The position numbers were made by a program, and so were the translations under genes. Under the pieces are notes generated by a model. It made no database searches. It was not told the DNA's origin and saw nothing but the letters and a program-made list of their open reading frames with translations. Below, one piece after another: positions 26,808-35,434 of a stretch of 64,000 bases of DNA (the first letter of the stretch is position 1; each line of letters begins with the position of its first letter). Source of the stretch: Actinoallomurus liliacearum (lineage in GTDB: Bacteria; Actinomycetota; Actinomycetes; Streptosporangiales; Streptosporangiaceae); contig NZ_BAABHJ010000031.1 of the NCBI RefSeq assembly GCF_039542035.1, positions 52,502 to 116,501 on the forward strand, in the 5' to 3' direction.

Positions 26808-27578
26808 TCAGATCTCGGAGGGCGCTTCTGGCTCGTTAGCTTCTTGGTCGATCTCGTACTCATCGACAAGCATGATGCGGTCGGCCGGCCACGTCGACTC
26901 GGAGACCTCCAGGACTTGGCCGTCTTCCGCACACGCGACGTGGATGACGTTCAGTACTGGGCTGTTCGCCGGGATGTCCAGCGTTTCACTCTCTTGCGGT
27001 GAGGCTGGCCGTACGATCCATTGATCTCTAGCGTGGGAGTACCGCTTACCCGACAGATCCTCTACGCAGAGGAACAGCGCTTTCGGTACGACCATGGGTC
27101 GTTCTAGGAAGGTGTCCGCGGCGAAGCTGAGCGGAAGGTAACTCGCACCGATCTCTTCTGGGCGGCCAGTCCTCTTATCGAACAAGGTCCGTCGCCGAAT
27201 CACGACTTCGGCCCCTGCGGGTAGTGTCATTAGCTCGGCGATTCCGTCCGGTGCGACAGAGCGCCCCGCAAACGTGATTTCATGGCGTAGGTCGGCAGTG
27301 AGTAGCTTTTGGTCTTTCCGGGCGCGGCCGTATCGATCTCTCGATCTACGTTGCCGCCGCCGTTGATCCTTGACGAACGTTCCGATTCCCTGACGAGACT
27401 CGATCAGGCCTTCGGTGCGCAAGACGCTCATAGCCTGACGGATCGTCGGGAGGCTGACATTGAAGCGCTCCGCGAGATCGGTCTCCGCCTGGACTCGATC
27501 GCCGGGCGCAAGCGTGCCCTCTCGGATCTCACGCCGTAGGACGTTCGCCACGCGGTGATACTTCGGCTCCGCCATCAC
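26808..27578 (-). CDS. GntR-family repressor (KorSA-like)
   Basis: The 256-residue protein has an N-terminal winged helix (YHRVANVLRREIREGTL, then FNVSLPTIRQAMSVLRTEGLIESRQG) and a C-terminal UTRA-type ligand domain. In pSAM2 the GntR protein KorSA represses transfer and replication activation. Its position, divergent from the transfer operon with two matching palindromes between them, supports the same job here. ATG 27578 is followed by the winged-helix start without extra residues. Confidence 0.87.
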   Translation of the reverse strand: MMAEPKYHRVANVLRREIREGTLAPGDRVQAETDLAERFNVSLPTIRQAMSVLRTEGLIESRQGIGTFVKDQRRRQRRSRDRYGRARKDQKLLTADLRHEITFAGRSVAPDGIAELMTLPAGAEVVIRRRTLFDKRTGRPEEIGASYLPLSFAADTFLERPMVVPKALFLCVEDLSGKRYSHARDQWIVRPASPQESETLDIPANSPVLNVIHVACAEDGQVLEVSESTWPADRIMLVDEYEIDQEANEPEAPSEI

Positions 27579-27614
27579 GTTCCCTCGCTCGCTGACCAGG
27601 ACTCAACGGTACAG

Positions 27615-27683
27615 GTCCTCAAGAGGACTTGACGACTGCCGTGAGAGCATGGTTCGCTCAGCTCATCAGGTCCTAATGAGGAC
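27615..27683. promoter_or_regulatory. Paired palindromic operators of the GntR repressor
   Basis: GTCCTCAAGAGGAC (27615-27628) and GTCCTAATGAGGAC (27670-27683) are 14-bp palindromes sharing GTCCT-4-AGGAC. They lie in the divergent region between the repressor and the transfer operon. GntR proteins bind such dyads; autorepression plus control of the operon is the likely arrangement. Confidence 0.75.
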
Positions 27684-27784
27684 TTGAGGACATGAGTGGT
27701 TGGCAGGCCACCCATGTCTCGGCACGAAGAAGGCCCCGGCGGTGGCAGCCGCCGAGGCCAAGCATCAAGAGCTGAGGAGTCTCG

Positions 27785-28069
27785 ATGCCCGTTCAGCGTA
27801 CTCGTGCGCCCGGATTCGGTTCGGGGATCACGGACGAGCATGACGCAGAACCGTCCGCCGCTGAGTTGGCGGAGATTGAACGCGAGTGGCCGCTGATCGC
27901 GGCCGAGCTTGACTTGCTCGACGCGGAGATCACGGCGCTGTCGGCCGAGGGCTGCGTGAGCAAGCTGGACCGCCGCCGGGTGCGGCGGGCCGAGCGGCGG
28001 GTGCTGGAGGTCGGCCGCGAGCTGGCCGCCGAGGGCGTCACGGCGCTGCCCGGTGAGGCGGTGGCGTGA
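27785..28069 (+). CDS. DUF6284-like AICE protein
   Basis: The 94-residue acidic helical protein contains the pattern ELAEIEREWPLIAAELDLLDAEI then RRRVRRAERRVLE, seen in small AICE proteins of the DUF6284 type. GAGGAG precedes the ATG. It is the first gene of the rightward AICE operon and overlaps the next start by one base (TGATG). No function is established. Confidence 0.7.
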   Translation: MPVQRTRAPGFGSGITDEHDAEPSAAELAEIEREWPLIAAELDLLDAEITALSAEGCVSKLDRRRVRRAERRVLEVGRELAAEGVTALPGEAVA

Positions 28070-28263
28070 TGTCGGCCGCGGAAGACCGCTACGTCAAGGC
28101 GTCCGAGGACCTGGCGAAGGCCCGCGCCCTGTACGGCCACAACTCCCCCCAGGAGCAGGACGCGTACAAGGCGTTCCAGGAGGCGCTGGAGGACCTGCCC
28201 GAGGGCCCCGCCGCCCCGAGCCTGTTCCTGCGCCGGTACGGCAAGCGGGAGGCGCGGTCATGA
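28069..28263 (+). CDS. Small AICE protein, unknown function
   Basis: The 64-residue protein (MSAAEDRYVKASEDLAKARA) is predicted helical. It is coupled to both neighbours: the start overlaps the previous stop and its end overlaps the next ATG. GTG 28066 is an alternative start. I do not recognise the family; its place in the operon is what supports it. Confidence 0.6.
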   Translation: MSAAEDRYVKASEDLAKARALYGHNSPQEQDAYKAFQEALEDLPEGPAAPSLFLRRYGKREARS

Positions 28264-28772
28264 GTCGCTACCGCGCCGTCTTTGAGGACCCCACGGGTTC
28301 CCGGTACGGCATCCCGACGTTCCCGTGGATGGGCGCGCCGGCCGAATTCGCCACGCTGCGGCAGCTTCGAGCGCGCGGGCTGCGGCCCGGTGGTCAGCCG
28401 GTCGCCGCTCAGATCCTGTGGCGCGGTGTCGGTGGCACCCGCGCCGCGTACCTGTACCGGATCGAGCTGGCCAAGCCGAAGCGGACCGCGACGGCTGCGC
28501 AGCGTGCGGCGATCGAGTCGGCGTTGAGCGCGCGTCGCCGCTGCCCGACGTGCCGCCAGGTGCGGCCCTACTACATCCCCCGGTCCCTCGGCGAGTGCCT
28601 GATGTGCGCGGAGAAGACCTGCGTCGAGTGCGGCATCAACGCCGGACTCGCTCAGCAGTACGACGCACGGGCTGACCGTCTCGTGTGGCTGTGCGCGGGA
28701 TGTCACACCGACGCCATGGGCGGATGGCCGACGGCCGACAGCCACACGAGCACGGAGGAGTGTGCCGCATGA
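28260..28772 (+). CDS. RRQRL-motif zinc-binding AICE protein
   Basis: The 170-residue protein begins with the family signature (YGIPTFPWMGAPAEFATLRQLRARGLRPGG). It has three zinc-ligand clusters: CPTC, CLMCAEKTCVEC and CAGC. The family is common in AICE transfer operons, and its zinc motifs suggest nucleic-acid or protein binding. ATG 28260 overlaps the upstream stop (ATGA). Confidence 0.78.
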   Translation: MSRYRAVFEDPTGSRYGIPTFPWMGAPAEFATLRQLRARGLRPGGQPVAAQILWRGVGGTRAAYLYRIELAKPKRTATAAQRAAIESALSARRRCPTCRQVRPYYIPRSLGECLMCAEKTCVECGINAGLAQQYDARADRLVWLCAGCHTDAMGGWPTADSHTSTEECAA

Positions 28773-29560
28773 CCACCCCCGCGCGTAGCGCTTACCCCGT
28801 CCCTGTCGCCGATCTGGTGCCCAAGGCCCGCAAGCTTGCGGCTGACCTCGGTGCGGTTCCGTCGCGGAACCGGCTCATGAGTGAGTTCCGGATCGGTGCG
28901 AGCAAGGCTCGCGCGGTCCTGGCGGCGCTGACCGCCGAGTCCGCGCCGGGACCGGTCGAGCCGGTCTTGCGGGCCGTTCCGGACCCCGCGCCCGAGGAGC
29001 CGACCCCGGAGCATGGCGAGGAGACGCGTGCCGCTGCGGATGCCGCGCCGGTCGAGGAATCGTCGCAGGACACCACGGCCGTAGACCCGGACACGGTCCC
29101 GGCCGTCGCGCCGGTCGAGACGGCGTCTCGGACGCTGGCGCGCTGGCCGCTGGTCCTGCTGGCCGTCCCGGCGTTCGTCGCGGTGTGGTCCGGCTGGGTC
29201 GGTCTCGGTGAACTCACCGGGTTCGGCGTGGTCCACCCGCTGCCCGGTATCGCCAACCGGTTCTCGATCAACTCGGCGATCACGCTCCCGGTCGGTGTGG
29301 AGACCTACGCCGCCTACGCCCTACGCGCATGGCTGGCCGGCGGTCTGCCGGTCCGGGCGCGCCGGTTCGCCAAGTGGTCCGCCATCGGATCACTCACCCT
29401 GGGCGCCCTCGGCCAGGTCGCCTACCACCTGCTCTCCGCCGCCCACGTCACCCGCGCCCCCTGGCAGATCACCACGATCGTGGCGTGTCTGCCGGTCGCG
29501 GTGCTCGGCATGGGCGCGGCCCTGGCTCACCTCATCCACGACACGCACCCGGAGGCGTGA
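28769..29560 (+). CDS. Spd-like membrane protein with N-terminal helix-turn-helix region
   Basis: The 263-residue protein starts with a predicted DNA-binding segment (LVPKARKLAADLGAVPSRNRLMSEFRIGASKARAVLAAL). An acidic Pro/Glu linker follows, then four hydrophobic helices from about residue 128. Homologues sit directly before traB in AICEs and are thought to help intramycelial spread of plasmid DNA. It overlaps the upstream gene by 4 bp and is 3 bp from traB. Confidence 0.7.
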   Translation: MTTPARSAYPVPVADLVPKARKLAADLGAVPSRNRLMSEFRIGASKARAVLAALTAESAPGPVEPVLRAVPDPAPEEPTPEHGEETRAAADAAPVEESSQDTTAVDPDTVPAVAPVETASRTLARWPLVLLAVPAFVAVWSGWVGLGELTGFGVVHPLPGIANRFSINSAITLPVGVETYAAYALRAWLAGGLPVRARRFAKWSAIGSLTLGALGQVAYHLLSAAHVTRAPWQITTIVACLPVAVLGMGAALAHLIHDTHPEA

Positions 29561-29563
29561 GGA

Positions 29564-31768
29564 ATGACCGAGCACACGATTCCCGAACCGATCGACCTGA
29601 ACGCCCGCCGCGCCCTGCGCGCCCCCACCGAGACCACGTCGCCCGCGCCGGCCGAATCGCCCGCGCACGTCTCGACGCCCGACCTGCCCGCGCCGGTGTC
29701 GACGGCGGACCGTCCCGCCTCCTCCGATGTCGCCTATGAGGTCGAGCTGGACGAGCCGCCGGTGCTGGAGGGCGTGCCGGTCCCGGTCGACACCCCGCCC
29801 GTCCCGGAGGGGGAGCGGCAGCCGATCATCCCGGTTCACCTGCTGCCCGGCAATCTGCCCGCGACGATTCGGCGCACGTGTGGCGTGTGGTTCTACCACG
29901 GCCGCTTCCACGCGGTCCGGCTCCCGGTCTACGGATTCAAGGTCGGCGTGTTCGCGGCCCGTGGCCTGTTCCGCCTGATCGGCCAGCAGATCTCATGGTG
30001 GTGGGTCCGCAACCAGTTCGCGCTACTTCAGCACGCGGCCGACTCCAAGGACACGCGTGAGTGGGCGCGGCTGCATCGGGAGATCAAGAACACCCGTACC
30101 TGGCGCGGCATCGTTCTCGGCGGTGAGTTGCTGGCCGTCGCGATCGGCGTGCCGGTGGCCTGGTCGACCGCGCCGGGCTGGTGCCTGCTGGCACTCCCCG
30201 CCGGTATCCTCGCCCTGGCGCATCACGGCCGTCCGATGGGCCGCACCATCCTCGGCACCGCCGTGGTCGCCCCTCGGTTCCGAAAGCTCAACAGCGACAT
30301 CGTCCTGCGCGCCTACTACGCGGCGGGCCTCGGCCGACCGGACAAGCCGGATCAGGAGATCCACTTCGGTTCGCCGATGTCCCGCGACGCGCGCAACATC
30401 GGTTCTCAGGTCGTGGTGGATCTGCCCTACGGCAAGGGCTGGTCCGACGTCATGAAGGCCAAGGAAGCGATCGCCTCTGGTCTGGACGTCCACGTCAATC
30501 AGGTGTTCCTGACGCCGGACAAGTCCTCGACCCGGCGGCACACGCTGTTCGTGGCCGACCGTGACCCCCTGGCGGTGCCGGTCGGCAGGTCTGACCTGCT
30601 CGACTGCAAGCCGCGGAACGTCTGGCGGGCCGCGCGTTTCGGCAAGGACGAGCGCGGCCGACTCGTCGAGATCTCGCTCATGTGGATCTCGGTCCTGATC
30701 GGCGCGCAGCCCCGCAAGGGCAAGACGTTCGCCGCCCGGCTGCTGGCGCTGTACGCGGCCCTGGACCCGTACGTGAAGCTCATCGTGGTGGATGGGAAGA
30801 ACTCCCCCGACTGGGCCAAGTTCCGGCTCGTCGCTCACCGCACGGTGTTCGGCACACACCCCAGCCCGAACGACTCCGACCCCATCGGCCACCTGCTCGA
30901 AGCCCTCGACGAGATCCTGGAGCACATCGAGCGCGTCAACCAGGCGCTCGACAAGCTCCCGGCCACCGTGTGCCCCGAGGGCAAGCTCACCGAGGAGTTG
31001 GCGCGGGACCCGCGCTACCCGGATCTGCGGGTGGTGATGCTGGTCATGGAGGAGTTCCAGGTCTACTTCGAGACCGAGGACCAGAACCTCAACAAGGAGA
31101 TCGCCGCCAAGCTGTCGCGGATTCAGGCCGTCGGCCCCTCGGCGGGCGTCATCATCCTGTCCAGCTCCCAGAAGCCCTCCGGCGTCGGCGCCGGGGATGT
31201 GGGGCGGCTGTTCAATCGCTACCGCGACAACCACGCCGTCCGGTTCGCCCTCAAGTGCGGCAACCGCGTCGTGTCCGAGGCCGTCCTGGGCGGTGACGCC
31301 TACGCCGAAGGCTTCGACGCCTCATCCCTGCCCGTCGGCGACGAATACCGGGGCGTCGGCTACCTGTACGGCATGACGGACGAGACGCCGACCGTCCGGA
31401 CGTTCCTGGCCGACCACACCGACGCGGAGAAGATCCTGACCGCCGCCCGCGCACACCGCGAACGCCTCGGCACGCTGACGGGGATGGCGGCCGGTGAGGA
31501 GATGAAGCGCGCCACCCGCGACGTGCTGGCCGACGTGCGCGCGGTCATGGACGCCGAGACCGGTCTTCAGTGGCCGACCATCGCCGCCCGCCTCGCCGAG
31601 CGGATGCCCGAGCACTACGCCGACATCACCGCCGACGCGATCTCCGCTCAGTGCCGCGCCCTGGGCGTGCCGAGCGTCGGCATCAAGCGGGACGGCCAGG
31701 TCCTCAAAGGCTGCAAGGCCGACGCGGTCGACAAGGCGATCAACCGCCGGAAGACGAACGGAGCGTAA
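29564..31768 (+). CDS. TraB/FtsK-like DNA translocase
   Basis: This 734-residue protein is the conjugation motor of the element. After a variable acidic N-terminus and a membrane region (about residues 115-215), the ATPase carries Walker A GAQPRKGKT (residues 380-388) and a Walker B-like VVMLVMEEF. The C-terminal 70 residues form a winged-helix-like domain (GLQWPTIAARLAERMP), the part that reads repeated DNA motifs in Streptomyces TraB proteins. Such proteins move double-stranded DNA between hyphae. A cluster of CGCTACC repeats follows directly. Confidence 0.88.
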   Translation: MTEHTIPEPIDLNARRALRAPTETTSPAPAESPAHVSTPDLPAPVSTADRPASSDVAYEVELDEPPVLEGVPVPVDTPPVPEGERQPIIPVHLLPGNLPATIRRTCGVWFYHGRFHAVRLPVYGFKVGVFAARGLFRLIGQQISWWWVRNQFALLQHAADSKDTREWARLHREIKNTRTWRGIVLGGELLAVAIGVPVAWSTAPGWCLLALPAGILALAHHGRPMGRTILGTAVVAPRFRKLNSDIVLRAYYAAGLGRPDKPDQEIHFGSPMSRDARNIGSQVVVDLPYGKGWSDVMKAKEAIASGLDVHVNQVFLTPDKSSTRRHTLFVADRDPLAVPVGRSDLLDCKPRNVWRAARFGKDERGRLVEISLMWISVLIGAQPRKGKTFAARLLALYAALDPYVKLIVVDGKNSPDWAKFRLVAHRTVFGTHPSPNDSDPIGHLLEALDEILEHIERVNQALDKLPATVCPEGKLTEELARDPRYPDLRVVMLVMEEFQVYFETEDQNLNKEIAAKLSRIQAVGPSAGVIILSSSQKPSGVGAGDVGRLFNRYRDNHAVRFALKCGNRVVSEAVLGGDAYAEGFDASSLPVGDEYRGVGYLYGMTDETPTVRTFLADHTDAEKILTAARAHRERLGTLTGMAAGEEMKRATRDVLADVRAVMDAETGLQWPTIAARLAERMPEHYADITADAISAQCRALGVPSVGIKRDGQVLKGCKADAVDKAINRRKTNGA

Positions 31769-31788
31769 CCGGCCTGCGGGGCGGGTGA

Positions 31789-31974
31789 GGTAGCGCCCGC
31801 CCCGCTACCGGTAGCGGCTGCGCTACCCGCCCCGCTACCCGTCGCAAAGCACCTGATCAGGCCGTATCCCCGCAGGTAGCGGGTAACGGCCCCAGCCCTT
31901 CACGCCCAAAAACCGCCTCTGGAGGCTCCACCATGCTCTCCCTGGCCGCTACCGCAACCCCGACGGCCGCTACC
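31789..31974. repeat. Eight CGCTACC/GGTAGCG motifs: candidate clt (transfer) locus
   Basis: The heptamer occurs at 31789, 31803, 31810, 31821, 31833, 31875, 31947 and 31968, three of them inverted; two form the palindrome CGCTACCGGTAGCG. In Streptomyces plasmids TraB binds clusters of 8-bp repeats at clt, next to traB. Position and density fit that role; binding is not shown. Confidence 0.6.
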
Positions 31975-32223
31975 CACGGTCACCACCTGCCGGGCCTCGG
32001 CGTCCTCCTGCTGCTTGGCCTGCTGTGGGCCGTCGGCTACCTCGCGCTGTGCTGGATCTGGCCGTTCGTCAACTGCCGCCGCTGCACCGGTACCGGCAAA
32101 CGCCGTGCCGTGATCGGCCGAGGCTTCCGCCACTGCCCCCGCTGCGACGGCACCGGCTACCAGCTCCGCCCCGGCCGCCACGTCCTGAACCACCTGCGCT
32201 CGATCCACCGGGCCAGCAAGTGA
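31933..32223 (+). CDS. Small membrane protein with DnaJ-like zinc fingers
   Basis: The 96-residue protein has one hydrophobic helix (GVLLLLGLLWAVGYLALCWIW) followed by CRRCTGTGKR and CPRCDGTGY, two CxxCxGxG motifs that should bind one zinc. Start ATG 31933 has GGAGG 11 bp upstream. It lies between traB and the prim-pol gene in the operon. Proteins of this build are common in AICEs; function is unknown. Confidence 0.65.
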   Translation: MLSLAATATPTAATHGHHLPGLGVLLLLGLLWAVGYLALCWIWPFVNCRRCTGTGKRRAVIGRGFRHCPRCDGTGYQLRPGRHVLNHLRSIHRASK

Positions 32224-32249
32224 ACCGCGCCGACGGGAGCACGCCCGCC

Positions 32250-33335
32250 ATGTCCGACGCGCAAGCCCTCGCGTTCATCCACGAGTGGAACCAGGCCGCC
32301 TACGCCCGCCGCGACGGCAACGCCGACCACCCGGAGAAAACCCGCCCGGCACCGCCCGCGCCGCACCCGCCCGCCGCCCGCCCCACGTCGGCCGAGGACA
32401 TGCTGTCGCACGCGCTGACCGCCGCGCAGCGCGGGTGGCCGGTCTTCCCTGTCCGCCCCGGCGAGAAGCGGCCCGCATTCCCGGACCACACCGCCGCGCG
32501 CTGCACCGGCCGTGACCCGCGCTGCCGCAACGGCCACCAGGGATGGGAACCGCGAGCCACCACCGACATCGGCCGGATTCGGCGCGGTTGGGCATCCGTC
32601 CCGTACAACATCGGTCTCGCGTGCGGCCCTGCCGGGCTGGTCGTGGTCGATCTCGACGTCCCCAAGCCGGGCGAGGAGATCCCGCCGGCCGAATGGCGGG
32701 CCGAGGGCGTGCGCACCGGCGCGGAGGTGCTGGCCGTCCTGGCCGCGCGGGCCGGTGAGCCAATCGGGCCGCTGTATGACACCTACAGCGTCGTCACCGG
32801 TCGCGGCGGCCGACACCTGTACTTCACCGCACCCGAGGGCGCGCGCCTCGGCAACACCGCCGGGGAACTCGGGTGGCTGATCGACACCCGCGCTCACGGC
32901 GGCTACGTCCTGGCCGCCGGTTCGGTCGTGGCCGGTCGGCCGTACGCGGTCGAGTGCGACCGGCCGCCCGCGCCGCTGCCCGCTTGGCTGTTCCAGCGTC
33001 TTTCCCGGCCCGCGCTACCGCCCTCCGCACCCGTGGCCATCGCTACCGGTACCGGCCGCCGTTCCGCCTACCTGCGCGCCGCACTGGCCCGGGAGGTCGA
33101 GCGCGTCACTGGCGCGGCCGAGGGCAGCCGCAACGCCGCTCTCTACACCGCCGCCGTCGCCCTCGGCCAACTCGTCGCTGGAGGAGCGCTGGCCGCCGCC
33201 GAGGTCGAAACCCTGCTGGAACAGGCAGCCGCGGGCCACATCGCCGCCCGCGCCTACACGCCCACCGAGGCCCGCAACACCATCGCCTCCGGCCTGCGCG
33301 CCGGAGCCAAGCGCCCCCGGACCCTCGCCGCATGA
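32250..33335 (+). CDS. Bifunctional DNA primase/polymerase (prim-pol)
   Basis: The 361-residue prim-pol domain protein contains ALTAAQRGWPVFPVRPGEKRP, NIGLACGPAGLVVVDLD (catalytic Asp134 and Asp136) and the GGRHLYF strand. These proteins initiate element replication together with a RepA-like ATPase. ATG 32250 has GGGAG upstream; a GTG at 32220 overlapping the previous stop is an alternative. It is followed by the methyltransferase and the ATPase gene, which form the replication module. Confidence 0.87.
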   Translation: MSDAQALAFIHEWNQAAYARRDGNADHPEKTRPAPPAPHPPAARPTSAEDMLSHALTAAQRGWPVFPVRPGEKRPAFPDHTAARCTGRDPRCRNGHQGWEPRATTDIGRIRRGWASVPYNIGLACGPAGLVVVDLDVPKPGEEIPPAEWRAEGVRTGAEVLAVLAARAGEPIGPLYDTYSVVTGRGGRHLYFTAPEGARLGNTAGELGWLIDTRAHGGYVLAAGSVVAGRPYAVECDRPPAPLPAWLFQRLSRPALPPSAPVAIATGTGRRSAYLRAALAREVERVTGAAEGSRNAALYTAAVALGQLVAGGALAAAEVETLLEQAAAGHIAARAYTPTEARNTIASGLRAGAKRPRTLAA

Positions 33336-33367
33336 ACACCGGCCACCACTCCAGCCAGGAGACCAGG

Positions 33368-34048
33368 ATGCCTGCGATCAACCCGGCGCGTTGCCGACCG
33401 AACGGCCTGAGAGTTCTTGACCTGTACTGCTGCGCGGGCGGTGCAGGGACCGGTTACGCCGACGCCGGTTTTGAGGTGGTCGGCGTCGACATCCGGCCGC
33501 AGCCGCGCTACCCGTTCGAGTTCATCCGGGCCGACGCGCTGGAAGTGCTTGCCGACCGGTCATTCCTCGCCGAGTTCGACCTGATCCACACCAGCCCGCC
33601 GTGCCAGCGCTACACCCAGGCCCAGCGAATCCACGGCAACGACCACCCGGACCTGCTGCCGCCCACCCGCACCCTGCTACAGGCGTCCGGCCTGCCGTGG
33701 GTCATCGAGAACGTGCCCGGCGCACCAATGCGACCTGACCTGATCCTGTGTGGATCGATGTTCCCCGAGCTGAGAGACGGCCCCTACGGCATCAAGCGGC
33801 ACCGCTGGTTCGAGTTCGCTGAACCGCCCGCGCTGCTTACCCCTCCCTGCCACCACCCGCCGCGGGTCGTGTCGGTGTTCGGGCACGGCGGTCACATTTA
33901 CCACGGCGTGGCCCAGTGGCGCCGCGTCATGGGGATCGACTGGATGAACCGCGACGAACTCGCCGAGGCCATCCCGCCCGCCTACACCCGTTACATCGGC
34001 GAAGCCATCGCAGAACAACTGCCTGGCAAACAGGACCGCGCCGCATGA
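33368..34048 (+). CDS. Cytosine-C5 type DNA methyltransferase (AICE version)
   Basis: The 226-residue protein shows motif I LDLYCCAGGAGTGYADAGF, catalytic SPPCQ (Cys79) and ENVPGAPM. It is shorter than most C5 methylases and lacks a large recognition domain. It may methylate the element to avoid host restriction. ATG 33368 has GGAG 6 bp upstream; an ATG at 33332 overlapping the previous stop is also possible. Confidence 0.8.
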   Translation: MPAINPARCRPNGLRVLDLYCCAGGAGTGYADAGFEVVGVDIRPQPRYPFEFIRADALEVLADRSFLAEFDLIHTSPPCQRYTQAQRIHGNDHPDLLPPTRTLLQASGLPWVIENVPGAPMRPDLILCGSMFPELRDGPYGIKRHRWFEFAEPPALLTPPCHHPPRVVSVFGHGGHIYHGVAQWRRVMGIDWMNRDELAEAIPPAYTRYIGEAIAEQLPGKQDRAA

Positions 34049-34083
34049 CCACCCGCCACCACCACACCGACCAGGAGGCCGCC

Positions 34084-35094
34084 ATGGCCGCGACCAACCC
34101 GACCGACGCGCCGTTCCTGCGGCCCGTCCGCGACGACGCCGACACGGCCGCCGTTCCCGCGCGGCTGCGGACGCACTGGACCGCTGACGAGCTGATGGCG
34201 ATGGAGTTCACCCCGCCCGTGTGGGCCGTGCCCGGCATCATCTGCGAGGGCGTGAACCTGCTGTGCGGCCCGCCGAAGGTCGGCAAATCGTGGGCGTCCC
34301 TCGGCCTCGGTCTGGCCGTCGCGGCCGGCGGCCAGGCGTTCGACGCGATCCGTGTCGACGGCGGCCCGGTTCTCTACCTGGCGCTGGAGGACACCCCGCG
34401 CCGGTTGCAGTCCCGCATGGGCAAGATCCTCGGTGGCCAACCCGCGCCCTCGGCGCTCACGCTGGCCACCGCGTGCCCGCAGATCGGGCAGGGCGGAGAC
34501 GAGGCGATCGCCGGGTGGCTGGACCGCAACCCCGACGCGCGCATGGTCGTCATCGACGTGTTCGCCAAGATCCGAGGCGCGGCCCCGATGGGCGCATCGG
34601 CCTACGAAGCCGACTACGCCGCTGTCGGCGCCATCAAGCGTCTCGCCGACGCCTACGCCGTGCCGTTCGTGCTCGTCCATCACGTCCGCAAGGCAGGCTC
34701 TGAGGACTTCCTCGCCGAGGTCTCTGGCACCAACGGCATCGCAGGAGCCGCTGACGCCACCCTCGTCCTCAAACGCGCCCGAGGTCAAGCCGACGGCGTC
34801 TTGTACGTCACCGGCCGGGACGTGGACGAGAACGAATACGCCCTGTCGTTCAACCCCGCGTCCGGCGTCTGGACCCTGCTCGACGGCCCGGCCGAGGAAC
34901 ACCAGACCACCGACACCCGCGCGGCGATCCTGCGCTACCTGCGGGCCAACCCCGGCAGCGGCCCGCGCGCCATCGCCCAAGCCACCGGCCTCGGTGAACC
35001 GAACGTCAAGGCCACCTGCCGCCGGATGCTCGCCGACGGGCAACTGACCGCCGACGGGAAAGGCCGCTACGGCCTGCCGGACGGCACCTCATGA
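34084..35094 (+). CDS. RepA-like AAA ATPase / replicative helicase
   Basis: The 336-residue RecA-fold ATPase has Walker A GPPKVGKSW (residues 62-70) and Walker B-like MVVIDVFAK. A C-terminal winged helix follows (RAIAQATGLGEPNVKATCRRML). It resembles phage and plasmid RepA helicases working with prim-pol proteins. ATG 34084 follows a strong GGAGG. ATG 34045, coupled to the upstream stop, is the alternative. Confidence 0.8.
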   Translation: MAATNPTDAPFLRPVRDDADTAAVPARLRTHWTADELMAMEFTPPVWAVPGIICEGVNLLCGPPKVGKSWASLGLGLAVAAGGQAFDAIRVDGGPVLYLALEDTPRRLQSRMGKILGGQPAPSALTLATACPQIGQGGDEAIAGWLDRNPDARMVVIDVFAKIRGAAPMGASAYEADYAAVGAIKRLADAYAVPFVLVHHVRKAGSEDFLAEVSGTNGIAGAADATLVLKRARGQADGVLYVTGRDVDENEYALSFNPASGVWTLLDGPAEEHQTTDTRAAILRYLRANPGSGPRAIAQATGLGEPNVKATCRRMLADGQLTADGKGRYGLPDGTS

Positions 35095-35101
35095 GTACCC
35101 C

Positions 35102-35171
35102 GTGTATCCCCTGTATCCCTAGCTCGCTGACCAGGGAGAACGCGGGATACATCGGCCGCCGCATGTATCCC
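35102..35171. repeat. GTATCCC array 3, upstream of xis
   Basis: GTGTATCCC at 35102 and CTGTATCCC at 35111 are followed by an inverted GGGATACAT at 35143 and a forward ATGTATCCC at 35163. It resembles arrays 1 and 2 but the order differs. It lies between the ATPase stop and the xis start, so an operator role for xis-int is plausible. Confidence 0.7.
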
Positions 35172-35200
35172 TGGACCGCTGCCCACGGAGGACAGAGCAA

Positions 35201-35434
35201 GTGACCAGCCGTCATCTCTCGTCGGTGCCGACGATCCCGGCCGTTCCCGCCGCGCTGCTCTACACGATTCCGGAGGTCATGACCCTGCTACGTCTCAGCA
35301 AGACGCAGATCTTTGAGGAGATCCGCCGAGGCCGGATTCAGTCCGTGAAGGTGGGCCGCGCCCGCCGTGTTCCAGCCCAGAGCCTCACCGCATTCGTCGC
35401 TCTGCTGATCGAGGAAGCCCAGGAGGTGGCCTGA
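35201..35434 (+). CDS. xis: Excisionase (MerR-type helix-turn-helix)
   Basis: The 77-residue protein has the excisionase helix-turn-helix (LLYTIPEVMTLLRLSKTQIFEEIRRGRI, then VGRARRVPAQSL). It overlaps the integrase start by one base (TGATG), the standard AICE xis-int order. GTG start with GGAGGA upstream. It would bend att DNA for excision. Confidence 0.88.
   Translation: MTSRHLSSVPTIPAVPAALLYTIPEVMTLLRLSKTQIFEEIRRGRIQSVKVGRARRVPAQSLTAFVALLIEEAQEVA

Noticed and set aside
28053..28259. Longer start for the RRQRL zinc protein
   Set aside because: It would read through a separate coupled small gene in another frame; ATG 28260 overlaps its stop and begins the family signature.
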